Assembly: GCF_050920755.1 (NCBI RefSeq)
Contig: NZ_CP158480.1
Coordinates: 2,604,001-2,668,000 of the forward strand
DNA: 64,000 nucleotides
Source: Oligella sp050920755
Lineage (GTDB): Bacteria; Pseudomonadota; Gammaproteobacteria; Burkholderiales; Burkholderiaceae_B
Reading direction: 5' to 3'
Shown here: one piece after another, positions 34,441-43,154 of the stretch
How positions within the stretch are numbered: position 1 is the first letter of the stretch
Layout: every line of letters begins with the position of its first letter
Made by a program: the position numbers and the translations under genes
The notes under the pieces: model-generated
Databases searched by the model: none
What the model saw: the letters and a program-made list of their open reading frames with translations, nothing else
Told to the model about the DNA's origin: nothing

Positions 34441-36657
34441 ATGGATAGCCAGACTAAGCCAAAGCATGAACACAAGCACTGCTGCGCTTGTAGCGACCGG
34501 ACCGAAGAAGCTCTATTAACTACCGCCAGCATGCAACCCTCTGCCACTATCAATGGCGCCCGGCACACGCAAATTCGTATTCAGCAAATGGATTGCCCCA
34601 CCGAAGAGGCAATGATTCGTCGCCTCTTTGAAAACAACCCGAATGTGCTACAACTCAACTTTAATTTAATCCGGCGCGTATTAACGGTCAGCCACCGCCC
34701 GGATTCCCTTAACCCGATTCTGGAAGGCATTCGCAGTCTGGGTTTTGAGCCGGAGGTACTAGCTGCGGAAAGTAGCAATCGCAGCGCCCAATTCGAGATA
34801 AGCCATCGTCCTTGGTGGCCCTTAGTCATTGCTGCCGTGGTCGCCCTCTTGGCAGAAATCAGTCATTTTGCAGCTTGGCCTACTTGGCTCACACTCGCCT
34901 TTGCCTCAATGGCGATTGCCATTGGCGGGCTACATACTTACAAAAAGGGTTGGCGCGCTCTACGTAACGGCAATTTAAATATTAACGCCTTAATGAGCAT
35001 CGCCGTCACCGGCGCCCTACTGATTGGTGAATGGCCGGAGGCGGCGATGGTGACGGTGTTATTTAGCCTCGCCGAAATGATTGAGGCCCGCTCCCTCGAT
35101 CGCGCACGACGTGCCATTGGCAGTTTAATGGAACTGGCACCGGAACATGCCCTCGTCCTCCTAAAGGATGGTAGCTGGCAAAAGCTACCCGCTCGTGAAG
35201 TGCAACTCGGTAGTACAATACGTATCGCCCCCGGTCAGCAAATCCCCTTGGACGGTGAAATCATCAGCGGCTTTTCCAGCATTAATCAAGCCCCCATCAG
35301 TGGTGAGAGTCAGCCTGTGGATAAAAGCGTAGGCGATGCCGTTTATGCCGGCACGATAAACTTAAACGGTTCTTTTGACTATTCGGTAACGGCCACTGCG
35401 GACAATAGCACCTTGGCGCGTATTATTCATCGTGTCGAAGAAGCGCAGAATGCCAAAGCACCGACCCAACGCTTTATTGATCGCTTTGCCGCCATTTATA
35501 CACCAATGGTTTTGCTGTTAGCACTATTAATTACCATAGTGCCACCGCTGTTTTTCGGGGGTGCATGGCTCGCTTGGATTTATAAAGCTCTGGTTATACT
35601 GGTGATTGCCTGTCCTTGTGCTTTAGTAATATCAACACCGGTCTCAATCGTCAGCGCACTGGCTAGCGCCGCACGCCAAGGCATTTTAATAAAAGGCGGT
35701 GTTTATCTGGAAAATAGCCGTTTACTGAACTATTTAACCTTTGATAAAACCGGCACCGTCACAGAAGGCAGACCAAGCCTTAATGAAGCATTGATTTTCG
35801 ATGAGAATCAGCAGGCAACGATTCGTAGTATTGCCGGCACTATTGCCGCACGCTCTGATCATCCTATTTCACAAGCGCTTGCCGCTGCCTTGAATAATCA
35901 TGGCGACAGCCCGGCTCTAACACATTTTGAAGCCCTTCCCGGCCGCGGCAGCAAGGCCGTTATTGAGGGGCAAAGCTATTTTCTGGGCAGTCATCGTTTA
36001 ATTCACGAATTGGGTGTTTGTAGTCCGGCCTTGGAGCAGCAATTGGCCATTTTTGAGCAACAAGGCAAAAACACCACTTTACTATGCAGCGAAAAAGCAG
36101 TACTGGCCCTTTTTGTTATGGCTGATAACGTCAAAGAAAGCAGTCGTGAAGCGCTGCAAGAATTACATCAAATGGGTATTAAAACCATGATGCTTAGTGG
36201 AGACAATCAATTAGCAGTTAATTATATTGCCAAGGAAGTCGGCATTGATAAAGCGCATGGCAATCTGCTCCCCGAAGATAAGCTGCAAATTATTCATGAA
36301 CTGTCAGAACATAGCATAATTGCAATGGTGGGTGACGGGATTAATGACACACCGGCACTTGCTCGGGCCGATATTGGCATTGCCATGGGTGCGATTGGCT
36401 CCGATGCCGCACTGGAAACGGCTGATGTGGCATTGATGGACGATGATCTGCGCAAAATCCCCTCTTTGATCCGTCTTTCTCGCGCAACGCATCGTATTTT
36501 GCTGCAAAACATCAGCTTTGCCTTAGGTCTTAAGGCAATCTTTTTAATTCTTACACTAAGTGGCTATGGCACCATGTGGATGGCGGTTTTTGCCGATATG
36601 GGCGCAAGTTTACTGGTTGTTTTAAATGGTTTGCGCTTATTAAACTATCGTCTTTAA
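34441..36657 (+). CDS. cadA: Cd/Zn/Pb-exporting P1B-type ATPase
   Basis: 738-residue heavy-metal efflux pump of the inner membrane. A His/Cys-rich start (KHEHKHCCAC) and an HMA domain with MDCPTEEAMIRR (about 50-60) bind metal. The membrane CPC motif is in VIACPCALVISTPVS, the phosphorylated Asp in FDKTGTVTEG, the hinge in MVGDGINDTPALARADIGIA, and the HP motif in SDHPISQAL. The MDCPTEE sequence fits the Zn/Cd/Pb group rather than copper pumps. Expression is under the divergent MerR regulator. Confidence 0.93.
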   Translation: MDSQTKPKHEHKHCCACSDRTEEALLTTASMQPSATINGARHTQIRIQQMDCPTEEAMIRRLFENNPNVLQLNFNLIRRVLTVSHRPDSLNPILEGIRSLGFEPEVLAAESSNRSAQFEISHRPWWPLVIAAVVALLAEISHFAAWPTWLTLAFASMAIAIGGLHTYKKGWRALRNGNLNINALMSIAVTGALLIGEWPEAAMVTVLFSLAEMIEARSLDRARRAIGSLMELAPEHALVLLKDGSWQKLPAREVQLGSTIRIAPGQQIPLDGEIISGFSSINQAPISGESQPVDKSVGDAVYAGTINLNGSFDYSVTATADNSTLARIIHRVEEAQNAKAPTQRFIDRFAAIYTPMVLLLALLITIVPPLFFGGAWLAWIYKALVILVIACPCALVISTPVSIVSALASAARQGILIKGGVYLENSRLLNYLTFDKTGTVTEGRPSLNEALIFDENQQATIRSIAGTIAARSDHPISQALAAALNNHGDSPALTHFEALPGRGSKAVIEGQSYFLGSHRLIHELGVCSPALEQQLAIFEQQGKNTTLLCSEKAVLALFVMADNVKESSREALQELHQMGIKTMMLSGDNQLAVNYIAKEVGIDKAHGNLLPEDKLQIIHELSEHSIIAMVGDGINDTPALARADIGIAMGAIGSDAALETADVALMDDDLRKIPSLIRLSRATHRILLQNISFALGLKAIFLILTLSGYGTMWMAVFADMGASLLVVLNGLRLLNYRL

Positions 36658-36802
36658 AAAGCAAATAAGCAGTGTCCGTGAGGCTATGCCGTGGCAAGGG
36701 CTTGCCCAAAGTTCTTCTGTACAGCCCCACCGACAGAGCGCTTGATATATACTCAAAGCTTAGGGAAAAACCATGCTCAATCTCACGCCAAGGAGCCATT
36801 AA

Positions 36803-37342
36803 TTGAATACAGAGCCCACCCGAAAAGAAGCCGGTATCAGTGACAAAGCCAGCCGTAAAGCCCTTGTTTTACGTGATCAAATGCACACTAAAGTGGAGTC
36901 GATCGGCAATCTCTTGGTTGAAGCCTTTCACTACTTGGCACTATTTGTGATCGGCGCCATTACCGTCTATGCCGGCACCCTTACTGCCCTGGATATTTTG
37001 GCTCAAAAGCACATCAGCGTTGATGATATTTTGCTGTTATTTATTTACTTGGAATTGGGTGCAATGGTGGGTATTTACTTTAAAACCAATCATATGCCGG
37101 TGCGCTTTTTGATTTATGTTGCCATTACCGCCCTTACCCGCATGATGATTTCGGACATTTCCCACCACAATGATCCTAATATGGGGGTCGTTTATATCTC
37201 AGCTGCCATTTTGCTTCTTGCCGTGGCGGTCTTAATTATACGTATCGGCTCCTCGCGTTATCCATCCATCCGCAGTCATCCTAAAGCGACTCGCATCAGT
37301 GACGAACTGCATGAAGGTATTGAAGAAGATCGTTATTTGTGA
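36803..37342 (+). CDS. psiE: PsiE family membrane protein
   Basis: 179 residues with four predicted membrane helices (LVEAFHYLALFVIGAITVYA, ILLLFIYLELGAMVGIYF, VRFLIYVAITALTRMMI, MGVVYISAAILLLAVAVLII), the layout of the phosphate-starvation-inducible PsiE family. The start is TTG, placed behind AAGGAG, as no ATG exists early enough. The stop overlaps the start of the next gene (TGATG), so both are co-translated. Function of the family is unclear. Confidence 0.82.
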   Translation: MNTEPTRKEAGISDKASRKALVLRDQMHTKVESIGNLLVEAFHYLALFVIGAITVYAGTLTALDILAQKHISVDDILLLFIYLELGAMVGIYFKTNHMPVRFLIYVAITALTRMMISDISHHNDPNMGVVYISAAILLLAVAVLIIRIGSSRYPSIRSHPKATRISDELHEGIEEDRYL

Positions 37343-38850
37343 TGAATAATCAGCAAGAAACCATCCGTTTTTTACAAAGCTTTGCGCCCACGCTGATCGA
37401 AACACATATTTCAATGATTTTTCTCGATAAGCATTATGCTTATAAGCTGAAAAAAGCCATCACGCTGCCCTTTGTAGATTTCAGTCAAAGTAAGCAGCGC
37501 TATCTTTCTTGTCAGGATGAGTTAAGGCTTAATCGCCGCACGGCGGAGGATTTGTATCTGGAAGTATTGCCCATCTATCGCTCAGCCGAGGGTCAACTTA
37601 GCTTTAAGGATAATGGCACTGAGCCGGTCGATGCCGCGCTCAAAATGCGCCGCTTTGATTCACGCTTCCTATTAAGTCAGTTAGCTGAGCAAAAGCAGCT
37701 CAATCAAGCCATGATGGCGCAATTAGCTGAGTCACTGGCTGCCTTTCATCAACAGGCTGCCGTCTCTGATGATACTCAGGGGGCGCAACGCTTAAGCGAT
37801 ATTATTGAGCTGAACCGTCGCTCCGAACCAATCGTCAATCAAGCCTTGGGGCATCAGCGCATGAGCGAACTGAATCGAGCACTGCTAAAGGATACGGCGC
37901 AACATGCCGAGTTACTGAACCGACGCGCGGCTGCCGGCAAGGTGCGTCACTGTCACGGTGATCTGCATTTAAATAATATCTGCCTATGGCAACATAAACC
38001 CACGCCCTTTGATTGCTTGGAATTTAATGAATCCATGGCCACCACCGATGTACTTTATGATGTGGCCTTTTTATTAATGGATTTATGGCGCTATGAGCAA
38101 TACGATTTAGCAAATTACTTAATGAATCGCTATATTGATGCGCATGATGAGACGGACGGTCTAGTACTGTTACCTCTATTTATGAGCCTGCGTGCCTCAA
38201 TTCGAGCGATGGTGATCGCCATTCAGGCAGCAAATACGGAAAATGGCACTGAGGCAGCCAAGTATCGACATCAAGCCGAACAGTTTTTAGATTTGGCCTA
38301 TCAGTTACTGCAACGACCTAAGCTGCAACTCATCGCTATCGGCGGACTGAGCGGTAGCGGCAAATCTACCATGGCTGCTACTTTGGCCCCCTTTATCGGT
38401 GCCGCACCTGGCGCACGTGTACTATCCACCGATCGAATACGCAAAAAGCTTTTTGGTCTTAAAGCCGAAGCAAGGCTACCCGCTGAAAGCTATACCGCAG
38501 AGAACTCACAGCGGGTTTATCGCAAGCAATGCGAACTTAGCAGCACTACCTTGGCTGCCGGTCACAGTGTGATTGCCGATGCGGTATTTGCCAAAGCCGC
38601 AGAACGCGAAGCCATTGAACACTGTGCGCAGCAGCTGACCATCCCCTTTAAGGGACTTTGGCTGGAAGCACCCACTCAAGAACTGATGCAGCGCGTTGAA
38701 AAGCGCAAGAACGATCCCTCCGATGCCACCGTGGACGTGGTTAAAATGCAGCTGACCATCGACTCCGGTGAAATTCATTGGCCCCACCTGATGAGTAAGC
38801 AAAAGACTAAGGATCTATGCGATCAAGCTTTAAAGCTACTTAATCACTAA
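37342..38850 (+). CDS. Aminoglycoside-phosphotransferase-like/AAA ATPase fusion protein
   Basis: 502 residues with two domains. The N-terminal part (to about 320) resembles small-molecule kinases: YAYKLKKAI, the catalytic RHCHGDLHLNNICLW and DCLEFNE. The C-terminal part is a P-loop kinase-like domain, IAIGGLSGSGKSTMAA followed by LSTDRIRKKLFGL and SVIADAVFAKAAEREA. Such fusions are widespread and uncharacterised; no antibiotic resistance role should be inferred. The start overlaps psiE, so the two belong to one operon ended by a strong terminator. Confidence 0.82.
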   Translation: MNNQQETIRFLQSFAPTLIETHISMIFLDKHYAYKLKKAITLPFVDFSQSKQRYLSCQDELRLNRRTAEDLYLEVLPIYRSAEGQLSFKDNGTEPVDAALKMRRFDSRFLLSQLAEQKQLNQAMMAQLAESLAAFHQQAAVSDDTQGAQRLSDIIELNRRSEPIVNQALGHQRMSELNRALLKDTAQHAELLNRRAAAGKVRHCHGDLHLNNICLWQHKPTPFDCLEFNESMATTDVLYDVAFLLMDLWRYEQYDLANYLMNRYIDAHDETDGLVLLPLFMSLRASIRAMVIAIQAANTENGTEAAKYRHQAEQFLDLAYQLLQRPKLQLIAIGGLSGSGKSTMAATLAPFIGAAPGARVLSTDRIRKKLFGLKAEARLPAESYTAENSQRVYRKQCELSSTTLAAGHSVIADAVFAKAAEREAIEHCAQQLTIPFKGLWLEAPTQELMQRVEKRKNDPSDATVDVVKMQLTIDSGEIHWPHLMSKQKTKDLCDQALKLLNH

Positions 38851-38885
38851 AAAAGCAGGGTGATTTTCGGTCACTCTGCTTTTTT
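38850..38885 (+). terminator. Terminator of the psiE operon
   Basis: AGCAGGGTGA (38854-38863) pairs with TCACTCTGCT (38871-38880), extended by A-T pairs, with a T run. It also faces the convergent uspA gene. Confidence 0.9.
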
Positions 38886-38909
38886 AAGAAAATCAGCGCT
38901 GATTAAGTC

Positions 38910-39359
38910 TTAGTCTTGATGAGGGATAATGGTCACCGGACAAATGCCTGCCTGAATCACCCCATAACTCACGCCACCTAAGGCGGCACGAATCGGACCC
39001 AAACCGCGAGAACCCATCACCACCATTTCGATCGGGCTGTCAGTCTCCTGACTGCTACGGATACGATCAATAATACATTTCTTAGGATCACCTACCAAGA
39101 GTTCAAGGGTATAAGGAATGCCATGCTCATCCAAAATCGCCTTGCCGTCGGAAATACACTCTTCAAATAATAACTCTTGATACTCTTGAATGTCTTTTTG
39201 AGAAAACATACGCTTAGAGTGTATTGTCTGAAAGCTCGGTTGAGCATTGACCACAACAATTTCTGCTTTGTCACTACCGCTCACCATTTTGATAGCCCAA
39301 CGCAAAGCTTCAAGCGAGTGCTTGGAACCATCAATAGCAACTAATACCTTTCTGATCAT
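38910..39359 (-). CDS. Universal stress protein UspA family
   Basis: 149-residue single-domain Usp. MIRKVLVAIDGSKHSLEAL forms the first strand and the ATP-binding motif reads GSRGLGPIRAALGGVSYGVI near the C-terminus (G-2x-G-9x-G-S/T pattern with Ser), so it is of the nucleotide-binding type. AGGAGG precedes the start. It stands next to the catalase gene on the same strand, about 100 bases away, which suggests a stress-response context without proving co-regulation. Confidence 0.9.
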   Translation of the reverse strand: MIRKVLVAIDGSKHSLEALRWAIKMVSGSDKAEIVVVNAQPSFQTIHSKRMFSQKDIQEYQELLFEECISDGKAILDEHGIPYTLELLVGDPKKCIIDRIRSSQETDSPIEMVVMGSRGLGPIRAALGGVSYGVIQAGICPVTIIPHQD

Positions 39360-39461
39360 ATTTCACCTCCTTGAATTGTCTTCATGTATTATCGCACCGC
39401 GACAATTGCTACTTATAACAATTATACACGCTGCAACAATATAACTCAGAGGTTTATCGGC

Positions 39462-40937
39462 TTATTTTTCAGCCTTAACTGATTCTTGATAAGCGACTTC
39501 AATGCGCTCGCCGATTTCCTGATCGACATTTTTCCAGTATTCAAACACACGCTCTAATACGGGACTACGTACCCCCTGGATGGCGCCGACAATGGTTTCG
39601 ACAAACCGGGTACGCTCTTCGTCACTGAAGACCTCACGCACTAAAGTACCTGCCTGACCGAAATCATCGTCCTCAGGATGTAAAGTATAAGCTTGACGCA
39701 CCAACTCACCGTCGGCTTCCCAACCGTCCTCAATCGGACCGGTATGGTCGGCATATGGACGACCTTCGGTGTCACTTAAGTAGGTCGGCTGATTACCGCT
39801 ATGGTGATAGTTCATGTTGCCATCGAACATATAGTTATTGGTCGGCACTTTAGGTTGATTGACCGGTAATTGATGGAAGTTAGAGCCGATTCGACGACGT
39901 TGTGCATCCGGATAAGCAAACACACGCGCTAACAACATTTTATCCGGTGATAAACCGATACCCGGCACTAAATTCGATGGCGAGAAAGCTGCTTGCTCAA
40001 TCTGTGCAAAGAAGTTTTCAGGATTACGATTCAAGGTCATGCGGCCGACCGGGATTAAAGGGTAGTCCTTGTGTGACCAAGTTTTGGTTAAATCGAAAGG
40101 ATTAAAACGATAGCTTTTAGCCTCTTCATAAGGCATGATTTGCACGGATAAATTCCAGGACGGATAATCACCGCGCTCAATCGCTTCAAATAGGTCACGA
40201 CGGTGGAAGTCGGCATCCTTACCACTCATCATGGTGGCCTCTTCATTGGAGTAATTCTCCTCGCCCTGACAGGTTTCAAAGTGATATTTAACCCAAAAAC
40301 GCTCGTCCTCGGCATTCACCCACATATAAGTATGAGAACTGAAACCATGCATATGACGCCAGTTTTTCGGTAAACCGCGACACCCCATCAAGTAAGTCAC
40401 TTGGTGAGCGGTTTCGGGGTGAGTCGTCCAGAAGTCCCATTGCATATGATTATCACGTAAGCCTGAATCAGGTAAACGCTTCTGACTACGAATAAAATGT
40501 GGGAACTTCATCGGATCACGCACAAAGAACACCGGCGTATTATTACCGACGATATCGTAGTTACCCTCTGAAGTATAGAATTTTAAAGCAAAGCCGCGTA
40601 CATCACGCCATGTATCGGGACTGCCCTGCTCACCGGCAACGGTTGAGAAACGAGCCAGCATCTCGGTTTTCGTACCGAGTTGGAAAACAGCCGCTTTGGT
40701 GTATTTACTCACATCCTGAGTCGTTTCAAACACCCCGAAAGCACCGGAACCCTTGGCGTGCGGCTGACGCTCAAGGGTTTTTTCACGGTTAAAATGCGCT
40801 AAAGTATCAACTAAATGATGATCATGTAAAACAATAGGACCGTTAGCACCAACGGTTAAGGAATTGCGGTCACTACTAGCCGGCGAACCATTCATATGGG
40901 TGGAATGGCCTAACTTCTTATCAGACTGATTAGACAT
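39462..40937 (-). CDS. katA: Monofunctional haem catalase (KatA type)
   Basis: 491-residue small-subunit catalase that dismutates hydrogen peroxide. The distal His is in ERQPHAKGSGAFGVF, with FSTVAGEQGSPDTWRDVRGF, NNTPVFFVRDPMKFPHFI and the haem-ligating Tyr in RVFAYPDAQRRRIGSN. I chose ATG at 40937, which has a near-perfect AGGAGG site; an in-frame extension of eight residues upstream lacks one. A perfect 11-bp inverted repeat lies in the untranslated leader. Confidence 0.95.
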   Translation of the reverse strand: MSNQSDKKLGHSTHMNGSPASSDRNSLTVGANGPIVLHDHHLVDTLAHFNREKTLERQPHAKGSGAFGVFETTQDVSKYTKAAVFQLGTKTEMLARFSTVAGEQGSPDTWRDVRGFALKFYTSEGNYDIVGNNTPVFFVRDPMKFPHFIRSQKRLPDSGLRDNHMQWDFWTTHPETAHQVTYLMGCRGLPKNWRHMHGFSSHTYMWVNAEDERFWVKYHFETCQGEENYSNEEATMMSGKDADFHRRDLFEAIERGDYPSWNLSVQIMPYEEAKSYRFNPFDLTKTWSHKDYPLIPVGRMTLNRNPENFFAQIEQAAFSPSNLVPGIGLSPDKMLLARVFAYPDAQRRRIGSNFHQLPVNQPKVPTNNYMFDGNMNYHHSGNQPTYLSDTEGRPYADHTGPIEDGWEADGELVRQAYTLHPEDDDFGQAGTLVREVFSDEERTRFVETIVGAIQGVRSPVLERVFEYWKNVDQEIGERIEVAYQESVKAEK

Positions 40938-40966
40938 AATTGCCTCCTGAGTTTGTCCCAAAATGA

Positions 40967-41005
40967 AAACGGATAGGCCATCTGAACGATATGACCTATC
41001 CGTTT
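40967..41005 (-). promoter_or_regulatory. Inverted repeat in the katA leader
   Basis: AAACGGATAGG and CCTATCCGTTT, perfect over 11 bases with a 17-base spacer, 30 bases upstream of the katA ATG. A possible -10 (TATAAA) abuts it upstream on the minus strand. It could be an RNA hairpin at the transcript's 5' end or a regulator site; the ATAG/CTAT cores recall OxyR half-sites but the spacing is not the canonical one. Confidence 0.55.
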
Positions 41006-41059
41006 ATAGTACAAGCTTAAATGCAATCAAGCCAATTTTAAATACTACTCAGGTTAATA

Positions 41060-41086
41060 AATAAAAGCTATTGATATGCTTTTATT
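41060..41086 (-). terminator. Stem-loop behind argD
   Basis: AATAAAAGC and GCTTTTATT, perfect 9-bp stem with a 9-base loop, 22 bases behind the argD stop; only a weak T tract follows. Confidence 0.55.
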
Positions 41087-41107
41087 GATAATTTGTGACT
41101 AATTATA

Positions 41108-42304
41108 TCACTCCTTAGAAGCACCCCGAACGTCGGCAATAATCTCGTCTAAGCGAGCCAAACAGAAGTCTAAATCCTCCTTGCTGATATTTAATGCCGG
41201 CATAAAGCGCAATAAATTATTACGAGGTGCATTAAGTAGTAATCCCTCAGGCGAACGGTTACGCGCCTTTTCAACAATGGCAGGTGCCTCCTCGCTATCC
41301 AAAACCAAGGCACGCAAGAGCCCCTCACCGCGCTCCCCCTTAAAGCCCCACTTTTGAGAAAGCTCAAGCAAACCCTCAGAGAGCTGCCGGGTACGCTCAC
41401 GCACGGTATCCATAAAGCCGTCTGCCGTCAATGTGTCAAACACCGCCACACCGACTGCGGTCATCAAGGGATTGCCATTATAAGTACCGCCCTGATCACC
41501 GTGCTCAAACACGCACACAGACTTTTTAGCCAATAAAGCCGATAAAGGCACACCGCCTCCAATGCCTTTACCCAAGGTCATAATATCCGGTTCAATCTCT
41601 GAGAGCTGATAGGCAAATAGGCTACCGCAACGACCCATACCGGTTTGCACCTCATCCACAATCAGTAAAATGCCCTTTTCCTCGGTAAGCCGGCGCAATT
41701 GCTGCATAAACTCGCGCGTAGCAGGAATAACCCCACCCTCACCCTGTACCGGCTCCAACATCACGGCCACGGTTTGCTCATCAATTAAGGCTTTAACGGA
41801 ATCGATATTGTTATACTCCGCTTTGGGGAAACCGTCCACCTGCGGCGCAAACATCTTGTCCCAACCGGCTTTACCCGATAGTGACATGGTGGCAAGTGTA
41901 CGACCGTGGAAACCATGGTCGAAACTGATGATTTTATAAGCACCCTGACGATGCTTTTGACCCCACTTACGGGCTAATTTAATAGCACCTTCATTCGCCT
42001 CGGCACCGCTATTGGCAAAAAACACCTGATCAAAACAGGAAGCTGTGCATAAACGCTTGGCCAAATCAACCATGGGTTGGTTATAAAAGGCCGGTGAAGG
42101 GTTAATTAATAAATGACTTTGTGTATTTAATGCCTCTATAATCGGCTTTGGATTATGACCTAAACAATTGACCGCCCACCCCTGCAACATATCGAGATAG
42201 CGTTTGCCATTTTGATCTTCTAACCAAGAGCCCTCGCCTTTTTTAAAAATCAAATCCGGACGTGTGGTAATGTCCATTAAAAATTCGGTGTCGGCTAAAC
42301 TCAT
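41108..42304 (-). CDS. argD: Acetylornithine aminotransferase
   Basis: Class III PLP aminotransferase of 398 residues, cytoplasmic, in arginine synthesis. FFANSGAEANEGAIKLARKW, SFDHGFHGRTLATMSLSGK, LLIVDEVQTGMGR and the PLP lysine in TLGKGIGGGVPLSA are present, with HGDQGGTYNGNPLM. The related succinylornithine and ornithine aminotransferases share these motifs, so the exact substrate is assigned by overall pattern. It appears monocistronic. Confidence 0.88.
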   Translation of the reverse strand: MSLADTEFLMDITTRPDLIFKKGEGSWLEDQNGKRYLDMLQGWAVNCLGHNPKPIIEALNTQSHLLINPSPAFYNQPMVDLAKRLCTASCFDQVFFANSGAEANEGAIKLARKWGQKHRQGAYKIISFDHGFHGRTLATMSLSGKAGWDKMFAPQVDGFPKAEYNNIDSVKALIDEQTVAVMLEPVQGEGGVIPATREFMQQLRRLTEEKGILLIVDEVQTGMGRCGSLFAYQLSEIEPDIMTLGKGIGGGVPLSALLAKKSVCVFEHGDQGGTYNGNPLMTAVGVAVFDTLTADGFMDTVRERTRQLSEGLLELSQKWGFKGERGEGLLRALVLDSEEAPAIVEKARNRSPEGLLLNAPRNNLLRFMPALNISKEDLDFCLARLDEIIADVRGASKE

Positions 42305-42536
42305 AAGAAATCCTAATCCTTAATTAAAAATAATCATGTAAATTACTGTCGATAGTTTATTATGCCTTTAATACAAAGGGAATTTGTGGTTTTTTAAGCT
42401 TTAAGCCAAGACAAAAATACAAAAACCATCAATATGCCTCAGCCTTATTAGGGCTTTTAGCTATGCAGCCCGGATTTCATTGTAAAATCATTGATTACTT
42501 AGGGTTTATGCTTATTTTTAAACGGAAAGGCCTATC

Positions 42537-43005
42537 ATGTATGACGTCTTAGTTTATGTATATGAAAACTATTTTACGCCTGCCACCTGTCCTCGGCCGG
42601 AGGATTTAATCAGAGACTTGGCTGCGGCCGGTTTTGAGCACGAGGATATTCATGATGCGATGAGCTGGTTGCATCGTTTAGCTGTCATTACTGAAAATCT
42701 TCAAGAGGAAGATGAACTCGCTTTCAGCGAACATGCTATGCGCGTATATGCAACTTATGAGCTATATAAACTAGGTGTTGACGGCATCAGCTTTCTCTAT
42801 TCCCTGGAGAGCTCCGGTGCACTGACTCCCTCCATGCGTGAAGCGATTCTCAACTGCGCCCTGGACGCACCCCAAAGCACACTGGATTTATCAGAGTTTA
42901 AAATTCTCGCACTGATGGTTGATGTGGAGTCAGGAGCTTGATATTCGCCATGCGCTATTAGAGGAGTTCTTGGTGCGCCAGGATGAGGGACAATTAAGTC
43001 ACTAG
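42537..43005 (+). pseudogene. smg: Smg (DUF494) with a 3' frameshift
   Basis: The Smg protein is a conserved betaproteobacterial/gammaproteobacterial neighbour of dprA and topA/topB. The first 127 codons read normally (MYDVLVYVYENYFTPATCPRPEDL, GISFLYSLESSGALTPSMRE, LDLSEFKILALMV), then the frame ends early at 42941. In another frame from about 42918 the expected tail continues, LMWSQELDIRHALLEEFLVR, to a TAG at 43003-43005. One extra or two missing bases near 42915-42920 explain this. The product would lose about 25 residues, so it may be inactive; a sequencing error cannot be excluded. topB follows only after a reversed 2.7-kb gene. Confidence 0.8.
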
Positions 43006-43059
43006 TTGACAAACACCTCTGCTTAGCGCATTTACTGCATGATTTATAAGGCTATAAGG

Positions 43060-43093
43060 TCTCGCTACTTAATCACGGGTAGCGAGGTTTTTT
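43060..43093 (+). terminator. Terminator of smg
   Basis: CTCGCTAC and GTAGCGAG stem with a 10-base loop, followed by GTTTTTTG. It lies 56 bases behind the ancestral smg stop. Confidence 0.85.
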
Positions 43094-43154
43094 GATTTTA
43101 AGCGTTTTAACGGTGCCGAGCTTATCGACACCGGAGCCTGTATGATTATTTAAA

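Noticed and set aside
37342..38850. Aminoglycoside resistance gene
   Set aside because: The phosphotransferase-like fold is shared by many kinases, and the fused P-loop domain is typical of uncharacterised housekeeping proteins, not of resistance enzymes.
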